Positions 15,008 through 21,321 of a stretch of 21,321 bases of DNA are shown here, piece by piece (within the stretch, counting starts at the first letter, position 1; every line of letters begins with the position of its first letter). The position numbers were made by a program, and so were the translations under genes. Below the pieces are notes generated by a model. It had not been told where the DNA came from, made no database searches, and saw nothing but the letters and a program-made list of their open reading frames with translations. The stretch covers positions 1 through 21,321 of the forward strand of contig CAKUYM010000036.1 of NCBI GenBank assembly GCA_934716785.1. Reading direction: 5' to 3'. Origin of the DNA: an uncultured Bacteroides sp. Lineage in GTDB: Bacteria > Bacteroidota > Bacteroidia > Bacteroidales > Bacteroidaceae.

Positions 15008-17677
15008 TCATTTAGACACGTTTTGCTGATACACTTTACCAAAGCGGTCTGTCACCCTAATCTCTATTTTAGCTTTCGGATTGCGAGGAGTTGCACGAAA
15101 CATATGCTCTGTGTTTGCTGCCGATATCCAACTTTGCATAGTTTTCTTTTTATCTATACATACTTGCCGTGCATATGGATCGATTCCGGTATATTGAGTC
15201 ATGACACCCATCACCTTTCCGTCTTCCAACCATTCGACTTTCCAACTCTTGTCCCAGTTCCATACATTGGCTATTATATCTTTAGGAAACTCTTTGGATG
15301 TGCCCGCCGCATAGCTTCGGAACTGGTAATCTTCCGGATGACCGACACTTTTATAATACCATTTCACTTGGTTGCCATCTACCTCATAGACTCCATATCC
15401 TTGCGGAGTGCCATCGATACAGACATCAGCATGCCACCAAATGCCACATACGGCAGCAGTATTGTGCTCCATCTGATGCTCATTAAATACAATGTTTGAA
15501 TTAGAATGAAGATGCCCCGTCAGGAAGTGGGTTTCATAACCATCCAATAATTGATGAATGGCTTCGGCATTAATCGTTTCTCCCGCCAACATGAGATAAT
15601 CATAGCTAAAAGGTCTTTTCTTTTCCGTTACCCGGGTAGGAATATGCGTCATGAAAAAGACCAAAGTGCCTTTAGGAACATAAGACAAATCTTCTTTCAA
15701 CCATTTGAATGTCGTATCGTCTACATAGCCGATATAGAAGTATTCGCGCCCTACATAAAAATTATTGTTGACGACAATATAGTGGGCATTTCCTTTATTG
15801 AACGAGTAGTGGGTAGGACCAAAATTTCCTTCAAAAGTCTGATAGGACGTTTCGTGAGTAGCTCCGTTATAATCCATATCATGATTGCCAATCGTACGAT
15901 AAATAGGAATATCCAGTTTCTTCACCTTATCAATATAAGATGGAAAGCCCGGTGCATCCCAAAAGATATCGCCGCAATTCAGTCCGAACACATCACGGTC
16001 CTGATGCTGCTCAACCAACTGTTTATAGTCATCGACAATAGGAGCATACAGTTCCCAATGCTCTTTTTGACCGGCTTGCACATCCGCTTCCAGAACAAAC
16101 AGATGCTTATTGTCATCCTTAGGATTCTTCTTCAGACGGAAATTATATTCATTCGTCTTATTCAGATCAACCTCCTGATAGAATCGGGGAATCGTCTGTT
16201 CGCAATCCGTCAGATATCCGGCAGGAGTCGTAATATATACAAAGCGCGTGTTGCCGAGATTGGGCAAATGATAAATGCCGTTCTTATCGGTAGTGACGCA
16301 ACGCTGTCCATCCGTCACTACCACATTGGCTATACCTTTGCCATCGCAAGTAACAGTACCTTTGATCATTCGTGCTTCATCCACTTTGTTCTCATCCAAT
16401 GCCTCTTTTAGCTCATCCCACCATCCGTTGCGGATAATGTGTACAATATCGAAAATCATCACGCCATCCGATTCCTTCAGGTTCATACGGACCGCTTTCT
16501 GAAATTGGTTTACGTCCCGTTTGTAGTCTTCCACATACAAGCCTCCACATACCGGCACCGCATCCTTTAGCAAATACTTGGAATATTTGCAACCACCTTC
16601 TACACATAAATAATCTCCGGTAGAAAACTCGCTGTCTGTTTCATTCTTAAATTTACCGGAAGACTTATAATAATCGTCCAGTGTTACATTCCAGTAGTAA
16701 TTGCCGTTCGTATAGAAATCCAGCAATTCTGCAAAGCCGTAATTCTTATAATCAGGAGTAGCCCAACTGAAGTCCTTGCTGACATCATAATTACGGCTTG
16801 CCCAGTTGACACCCACTTCAAAGTAAGTCGGATACCATGCACCGGTATAGGCAGCCAACATACATTCCGGTTTTATCTTCTTGATGGAAGTCCGTACATC
16901 TTTTACAAAATTATATATGACAGAAGCCCTCCACGTCAACCATTGGCGATAGTACTGTCCCTCCACACGGTCTATTCCTCCTTCGGCATTAGGACGCCAC
17001 TCAAAAATATCCTCCGGAAACTTTTCTACTTTCTTTCCGATGAATTTCTCAAACATCTTCTTAGATTCGGGAGAGAAATCCGAATCTATGCAATCATATC
17101 GCGTACGGTCAAGCATGACACCATCAAATGCATAATTCCGAACCACTTCTTTGATTACATCAATCTCATACTTCTGCACCTCTTTCAATGCCGGATTCAA
17201 GAACATGGTGGGCTTTCCCTCTATTTCCGTCACCGGAAGCAATCCTTTGCGCGGTACATAATTAATAGCCTGCCACTTTTTATGCTTATCAAAAACAGCG
17301 CCGCGTCTTACAATCCTTTGTCCGTCTGCAAAAACATTCATTCCGGCAAAGATGGCCATGTTATGGGCATGAGCTGCCTCGATAAAAGTTTCGATAAAAT
17401 TGAAATCCGGACGGTCGAAATTTTTCCAGTTCTTCTTTTGTGCAGCATATTTGCTGGGATACAACACTTCGCCTGTATTGTCTTTAATATCCAATACCAA
17501 ATGTGTTATGCCGACTTCGTGACATTTGTCTACATAATAACGAATTGAATCCGGATAGCTGAAACGCTGAAAATTAGCAGAACAGTCTAACCACATCACC
17601 TTAGGCTTCCCGGATGCAAAAGCCAAAATGCCTATCCATAACAAAAGGGAGACAATTGAGAATCTTTTCATATTCAT
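15008..17677 (-). CDS. Secreted fusion of a GHL10-like domain and a calcineurin-type phosphoesterase
   Basis: An 889-residue protein with a signal peptide (cleavage near ASG, about residue 23). Residues 25-435 are a GHL10-like TIM barrel, paralogous to the two neighbouring genes, with GVMLDRTRYD (186-195), YTGAWYPTYFEVGVNW (277-292) and DGVMIFDIVHI (404-414). A carboxypeptidase-like beta domain (436-515, MIKGTVTCDGKGIANVVV) is the usual N-domain of Bacteroides metallophosphoesterases. The metallophosphoesterase core follows, with ADVQ (531-534, Q replacing the common H), NCGDIFWD (567-574), GNHD (597-600), MTHIP (676-680) and GHLH (721-724). A C-terminal domain (about 740-889) completes the three-part phosphoesterase, normally a separate protein of about 480 residues. 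The reading frame is open throughout. The joined activities suggest removal of both sugar and phosphate from one substrate. Confidence 0.88.
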   Translation of the reverse strand: MNMKRFSIVSLLLWIGILAFASGKPKVMWLDCSANFQRFSYPDSIRYYVDKCHEVGITHLVLDIKDNTGEVLYPSKYAAQKKNWKNFDRPDFNFIETFIEAAHAHNMAIFAGMNVFADGQRIVRRGAVFDKHKKWQAINYVPRKGLLPVTEIEGKPTMFLNPALKEVQKYEIDVIKEVVRNYAFDGVMLDRTRYDCIDSDFSPESKKMFEKFIGKKVEKFPEDIFEWRPNAEGGIDRVEGQYYRQWLTWRASVIYNFVKDVRTSIKKIKPECMLAAYTGAWYPTYFEVGVNWASRNYDVSKDFSWATPDYKNYGFAELLDFYTNGNYYWNVTLDDYYKSSGKFKNETDSEFSTGDYLCVEGGCKYSKYLLKDAVPVCGGLYVEDYKRDVNQFQKAVRMNLKESDGVMIFDIVHIIRNGWWDELKEALDENKVDEARMIKGTVTCDGKGIANVVVTDGQRCVTTDKNGIYHLPNLGNTRFVYITTPAGYLTDCEQTIPRFYQEVDLNKTNEYNFRLKKNPKDDNKHLFVLEADVQAGQKEHWELYAPIVDDYKQLVEQHQDRDVFGLNCGDIFWDAPGFPSYIDKVKKLDIPIYRTIGNHDMDYNGATHETSYQTFEGNFGPTHYSFNKGNAHYIVVNNNFYVGREYFYIGYVDDTTFKWLKEDLSYVPKGTLVFFMTHIPTRVTEKKRPFSYDYLMLAGETINAEAIHQLLDGYETHFLTGHLHSNSNIVFNEHQMEHNTAAVCGIWWHADVCIDGTPQGYGVYEVDGNQVKWYYKSVGHPEDYQFRSYAAGTSKEFPKDIIANVWNWDKSWKVEWLEDGKVMGVMTQYTGIDPYARQVCIDKKKTMQSWISAANTEHMFRATPRNPKAKIEIRVTDRFGKVYQQNVSK

Positions 17678-17694
17678 AATATATTCTTTTTATT

Positions 17695-19023
17695 TTATTT
17701 CAGAGCTCCTCCGGCTCTCATTCCGTTTTCAACTTCTTTCCATAATCCTTTTTTGATGATATGCACGATGTCGAATACCATCAACCCATCGGATGCTTTC
17801 AGATTCATCTCTATGGTTTCGGATAATTTGGCTGGATTATCATAGAACTGATCTACCAAAATACCACCAATAAATTTATTGTCTTTCATGATATTGCGCA
17901 GCTTCTGGCAAGAGCCTTCGACAGAATACCATGTGCCGCTTTGTGCCTGCGAATCTGTTTCATTCCATACACTCTTCTTGTTTTTCAAAGACTCTTCTAT
18001 GGTAATATCGGTGTAATAATTGCCGGTAGTATATAAGTCCATCAATTCCGCATAACCATAATTCTTATATTCGGGAGTGGCCCAATCAAAATCCTGACTC
18101 GGATCATACTTGTTGCTCGCAAAATTTACACCCACTTCGTAGTAAGAAGGATACCAGGCACCGGTATATGTACCGAAAGAGATATCCGGGTTCACTTTTT
18201 TCACTTCATTCCGAGCACGAGCCATGAAATCATAGATATTCTTGGTGCGCCATTCAATCCATTTCAGGAAATGTTTTCCACGCTCTGGATAATATTTGTC
18301 ATTTTCGTCCTTTTTCCATTCGAAGATGTCTTCCGGAAACTTTTCAACTTTCTGCCCGATATACGCTTCGAATTTTTGGCGGGAAAGATCTGAGAAGTCT
18401 GCCGTTATACCGTCATAACGTACACGATCCAGTACCAACCCGTCCAAATCGGGATAGCGTTTCACCAAATCCTTCAACACATTCAATATATGCGTCTGAA
18501 ATTCCTCATTGACAGGATTAACCATTGCCGAGTATTTCTTTTTTTCGTTAGTGATGGAGGTGATGCCTTCCGGAGTGTAGACTATCGATGCCCATTCCGG
18601 ATGAGTGGAATAGACTAATCCGCGGTCGAAATAATTGTGCCCTGCCACAAAGACATTGAGCGAAGCATGTACCTCCATACCCAGTTCATGGGCTTTCTTG
18701 ATGAAGTGTCCCAAATAGTCGAAGTCTTTGCGTTCATACCCTTGCCATTCACGCATTTTGGGGGCAAACTCCGTGTCAAACAGCACCTCACCGGTAATAG
18801 GACGTACATCGACAACAGCATGGGTGAAACCCAATGATTTTATTTTTGCCAGATAATAATCAATTGAATCGGGGTTACTGAAACGTTCAAAGTTTGCCTC
18901 TGCATCAAACCACATCAAAGCAGGTTTGGCGTTTTCTACTTTAGGAGCCGCGTTTTTGCATGCTCCCAATACAATGGCTAACAAACTTAGAAATACTATC
19001 GTTATTTTTCTCATTATGGTCAT
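17695..19023 (-). CDS. GHL10-like putative glycosidase lipoprotein, second paralog
   Basis: The signal peptide ends in VLGAC, so C22 is the lipidated cysteine. The mature part is a single GHL10-like TIM-barrel domain. Segments shared with its two neighbours include ALMWFDAEANFERFSNPDSI (35-54), GFTHAVVDVRPITGEVLF (65-82), DGLVLDRVRYDGITADFS (194-211), YTGAWYPSYYEVGVNFAS (286-303), the WATPEYKNYGYAELMDLY region (314-331) and SDGLMVFDIVHI (411-422). It is closest to the following fusion protein, sharing the EKFPEDIFEW block (227-236). D199 in the LDR motif and E369 are possible catalytic or binding acids; this is inferred. The gene sits 17 bases before the fusion gene. GHL10 enzymes have been linked to glycoside hydrolases, but the substrate of this branch is unknown. 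Confidence 0.82.
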   Translation of the reverse strand: MTIMRKITIVFLSLLAIVLGACKNAAPKVENAKPALMWFDAEANFERFSNPDSIDYYLAKIKSLGFTHAVVDVRPITGEVLFDTEFAPKMREWQGYERKDFDYLGHFIKKAHELGMEVHASLNVFVAGHNYFDRGLVYSTHPEWASIVYTPEGITSITNEKKKYSAMVNPVNEEFQTHILNVLKDLVKRYPDLDGLVLDRVRYDGITADFSDLSRQKFEAYIGQKVEKFPEDIFEWKKDENDKYYPERGKHFLKWIEWRTKNIYDFMARARNEVKKVNPDISFGTYTGAWYPSYYEVGVNFASNKYDPSQDFDWATPEYKNYGYAELMDLYTTGNYYTDITIEESLKNKKSVWNETDSQAQSGTWYSVEGSCQKLRNIMKDNKFIGGILVDQFYDNPAKLSETIEMNLKASDGLMVFDIVHIIKKGLWKEVENGMRAGGALK

Positions 19024-19047
19024 ATTCTATAATATCGGTTATTCTTT

Positions 19048-20424
19048 TTATTCTATAGCGAGTCTGATGCCTTTTTTGGCATATTGCCATTGATCGGCTT
19101 TCTTCAAATGAATCATATCAAACAAGAAATAGCCGTCACAAGCATTCATGCAGGCCTTTACAGATTCCACAATTGCTTGATTCTCCTGTTCCTGAGTAGC
19201 TTGATTATTGGTATCCCAGTTTCCCACATCCGGACCACCGGCTACAAGGGGACATTCTCCTTTTATTTTATCTTTAGCCAATAAGCAGAAACCTTCCATC
19301 GTCCATTCCGTAGATCCGTGTACCTTCAGCGGTGAAGCGTAGGCACCGATCAGCATTTGGTCCATACAGGATGCATAGCCATAATTCTTATATTTGCTTG
19401 TTGCCCATTTATAGTAACGGGAAGTATCATAAGTAGAGGCTGCCCAATTAACGCCAACCTCATAATAGGTAGAGTACCAACCACCGACATAAACTCCGAA
19501 TTTGATGCCCGGTTTGACACTTTTTACAGCAGTACGTGCTTTCTGCATAAAATCATAGATCACTTTTGCCCGAAACTCCAACCATTTTGTCAGATACTTC
19601 GGATAGGTGGCAGGAAGACTGGCGGTACCGGGAAGCAGAATATCATCCGGATAGCTTTGAATTCTGATACCTCCCATATATTCTTCAAATTGTTTGCGGG
19701 ATTCTTCAGAAAAGTCTGTTTGCAGATCGAGAAAGCGGCCTCTATCCAAGAAAATACCATCCAGATCATAACTTGCAAGATCTTTCAGCAAATCACAAAG
19801 GAAGGTTTGTACTTTAGGATGAGCCGGATTCAAGAATTTAGTGCTTTCACCGGTGTTCATCACACTCACAATTCCTGCCTGTGTATTCATTTGCGTAGCC
19901 CATTCTGCCTTGGATTGATCTCTATACAGCAAACCGGTTCCTCCGTCTATTTGATTTCCACCTACAAATGTATTAATGGCGGCATGAATACGAAGTCCTT
20001 GTTTGCGTGCCTCATCAACAAAAGCTTGCAAGTAATCCCACGTAGCCGTCCGTTCAATCTTTGTATAGTTGCTGCCAATCCAAGCATACATGAACTTGAC
20101 TTGCTCCACGACATTCGTTTTAAACAATACATCTCCTGTAGTGGGACGTACATCTACCACTATGTCTGTAAAGCCGGCATCTTTGGCCAATGTCAAATCA
20201 CGAGCTATATTTTCTTTGCTATTGGCAAAATCGGGGAAGTTGGCAGCCGCATCAATCCAAATATATCGGGGTTTGGAGGCATTGGGATTCTCGGTCGGGT
20301 CTTCCTTTCCGCCGTTGTCGATATCTCCCCAATAATCTTTGGGATCGCTGCCACCGCATGCCATACACAAGCAGACGGCAATTCCTCCCATAATAATTTT
20401 TAATCTGTCTTTTCTGATATTCAT
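19048..20424 (-). CDS. GHL10-like putative glycosidase lipoprotein, first paralog
   Basis: A 458-residue lipoprotein with lipobox CMAC (C23) followed by GGSDPKD and an acidic, glycine-rich linker to about residue 50. The domain shares with its paralogs YIWIDAAANFPDFANSKENI (54-73), the DIVVDVRPTTGDVLF region (87-101), LDGIFLDRGRFLDLQTDFS (221-239), VYVGGWYSTYYEVGVNWAAS (311-330), the WATSKYKNYGYA block (340-351) and CDGYFLFDMIHL (429-440). It is more divergent than the other two and lacks the EKFPEDIFEW block, having IQSYPDDILLPG (255-266) there instead. It begins 25 bases after the hairpin at 20450-20477. The acidic residues after the lipid cysteine might favour surface display, but no clear export motif is seen. 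Substrate unknown. Confidence 0.82.
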   Translation of the reverse strand: MNIRKDRLKIIMGGIAVCLCMACGGSDPKDYWGDIDNGGKEDPTENPNASKPRYIWIDAAANFPDFANSKENIARDLTLAKDAGFTDIVVDVRPTTGDVLFKTNVVEQVKFMYAWIGSNYTKIERTATWDYLQAFVDEARKQGLRIHAAINTFVGGNQIDGGTGLLYRDQSKAEWATQMNTQAGIVSVMNTGESTKFLNPAHPKVQTFLCDLLKDLASYDLDGIFLDRGRFLDLQTDFSEESRKQFEEYMGGIRIQSYPDDILLPGTASLPATYPKYLTKWLEFRAKVIYDFMQKARTAVKSVKPGIKFGVYVGGWYSTYYEVGVNWAASTYDTSRYYKWATSKYKNYGYASCMDQMLIGAYASPLKVHGSTEWTMEGFCLLAKDKIKGECPLVAGGPDVGNWDTNNQATQEQENQAIVESVKACMNACDGYFLFDMIHLKKADQWQYAKKGIRLAIE

Positions 20425-20449
20425 CTTATATATTTCTTAATCATTGAAA

Positions 20450-20477
20450 AAGCCTGTACCTGAAAAGGTACAGGCTT
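20450..20477 (-). terminator. Perfect hairpin terminator or attenuator inside the operon
   Basis: AAGCCTGTACCT (20450-20461) and AGGTACAGGCTT (20466-20477) form a perfect 12-pair stem around a 4-base loop. On the minus strand a T-run continues the stem (TTTTTC across its end). The hairpin lies between the stop of the right-edge gene (20499) and the ATG at 20424. No promoter is visible in the 25 bases between hairpin and ATG, so the GHL10 genes probably depend on read-through. This fits a step-down in expression after the outer-membrane genes of a PUL. Confidence 0.8.
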
Positions 20478-20498
20478 CCAAATGCATTATCGATTTTC

Positions 20499-21321
20499 TT
20501 ACATATCGATACAGTCACACTGTACACAACCTACATATCCGTTAGTGAACATGAAGTAGATATACAAATAGTATCCATTGGATGAAACTTTAAGCGCTAC
20601 GTCACCCGTTCCATTCGCATTTACACCACCTAACGCCTTAGCGCCATAATTTCCATCAATGCCTAACCCGCCATTTCCAAAGTTTATAGGTTGGTTATCC
20701 AATGAATTACCCGCCAAATCGAATAGGTAAATGCTATCATCAGTTCCCCATGTAAAGCTATTCACTGAATTTGAAAGTACGTAGGCCACTTTATTGAATA
20801 CTTTATAGTCTACTGCATTTTGAATCCAGTTGGCACTGATTGCCGGACCATTATGTTTGATCGTATTGGTCTTTCCATTGAACCAGCACAGATTTCGTGG
20901 AGTACTGTAGAATGCCGCAAAGTAATCACTTGTCGGGTCGGTAGGATCAGAATAGATTACATCAGCATTGTTGCCCCATGAGCCTAATCCTTGAGATACT
21001 ACCAGATCTGGAGTTTGTGATTTCAACTCGCCATTTACGACTTGCCAACGGGCAAACTGTCCGGCTGTTGCATAATAAGGAGCTGTGATAATGGCATTTC
21101 CATCCAAACTTCCTTGTATTGAGATTTTTCTACCAATAGGCGCAGTTGCATTAAACTCAATATATTTCTCCGGAGTTCCATTTACGCCACGTACTCTCCA
21201 CATAGTAACAGCTCCTGAGCTCGCTACAAAGTTGGTGAACAAGATATTATCCCCTTCATCGGCTGTTGCATAGAAGTTTGTGAGACTTCCCGCAAAACTG
21301 CTAATATTTATAGCTCCCACA
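20499..21321 (-). CDS. C-terminal part of an unidentified envelope protein in SusE/F-like position
   Basis: The frame is open from the right edge (a GTG at 21320 is internal, not a convincing start) to TAG or similar at 20499, giving at least 273 residues without the N-terminus. The sequence is rich in G, N, S and aromatic residues with regularly spaced beta-strand-like pieces (ISIQGSLDGNAIITAPYYAT, 46-65; LGSWGNNADVIYSDPTDPTS, 111-130; DSIYLFDLAGNSLDN, 194-208). This recalls the beta-propeller-like C-terminal regions of DUF5018/DUF4623-type surface lipoproteins found next to SusD in PULs. The C-terminus ends CVQCDCIDM with three cysteines. The family is only suggested, not shown. Its position before the hairpin and enzyme genes supports a glycan-binding outer-membrane role. 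Confidence 0.55.
   Translation of the reverse strand, partial: VGAINISSFAGSLTNFYATADEGDNILFTNFVASSGAVTMWRVRGVNGTPEKYIEFNATAPIGRKISIQGSLDGNAIITAPYYATAGQFARWQVVNGELKSQTPDLVVSQGLGSWGNNADVIYSDPTDPTSDYFAAFYSTPRNLCWFNGKTNTIKHNGPAISANWIQNAVDYKVFNKVAYVLSNSVNSFTWGTDDSIYLFDLAGNSLDNQPINFGNGGLGIDGNYGAKALGGVNANGTGDVALKVSSNGYYLYIYFMFTNGYVGCVQCDCIDM

Noticed and set aside
19357..20403. 348-residue plus-strand open frame opposite the first GHL10 gene
   Set aside because: It is antisense to a well-supported gene with clear family motifs, has many clustered cysteines, histidines and isoleucines typical of shadow frames, and shows no recognisable domain.

Overview
The window looks like chromosomal DNA of a gut Bacteroides or a close relative. 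The base composition is moderately AT-rich. Promoter-like sites fit the Bacteroidales pattern (TAnnTTTG near -7 with a TTG/TTTG near -33). Many proteins begin with lipoprotein or signal peptides, and a long same-strand run of glycan-handling genes resembles the distal part of a polysaccharide utilization locus (PUL). This assignment rests on protein resemblance and signals read by eye, not on a database search.

Left part (1-6359): the tail of an unidentified plus-strand gene; a minus-strand DUF4143-type AAA ATPase; a 750-base gene-free stretch holding a large palindromic element (107-base inverted arms, 105 matches, around a hairpin-rich core); a minus-strand MalY/PatB-type PLP enzyme with a strong terminator; and, from a shared divergent promoter region, a plus-strand HAD phosphatase followed by a PIF1-type helicase with a C-terminal TPR region.

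Right part (6388-21321): all genes are on the minus strand, so transcription runs from high to low coordinates. The upstream unit enters from beyond the right edge with the C-terminal part of an unidentified protein in a SusE/F-like position. A perfect hairpin terminator or attenuator follows. Then come three paralogous GHL10-like putative glycosidases; the third is fused to a complete calcineurin-type phosphoesterase. Next are a multi-pass DUF5009/HGSNAT-like acyltransferase and a NAGPA-type phosphodiester glycosidase lipoprotein. After a 433-base AT-rich gap with a terminator candidate and a promoter comes a second unit: an FAD-dependent oxidoreductase lipoprotein, a Tat-signal DUF4434-like protein, a sugar-porter MFS transporter and an SGNH esterase-like protein.

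Taken together, the right part looks like a glycan degradation system with enzymes outside the cytoplasm. The coexistence of a phosphodiester glycosidase, a metallophosphoesterase fused to a glycosidase-like domain, an acetyltransferase-like membrane protein and an SGNH hydrolase suggests a substrate with phosphodiester-linked and possibly N- or O-acetylated sugars. That substrate is an inference. No CRISPR array, tRNA, rRNA or transposase gene was seen.
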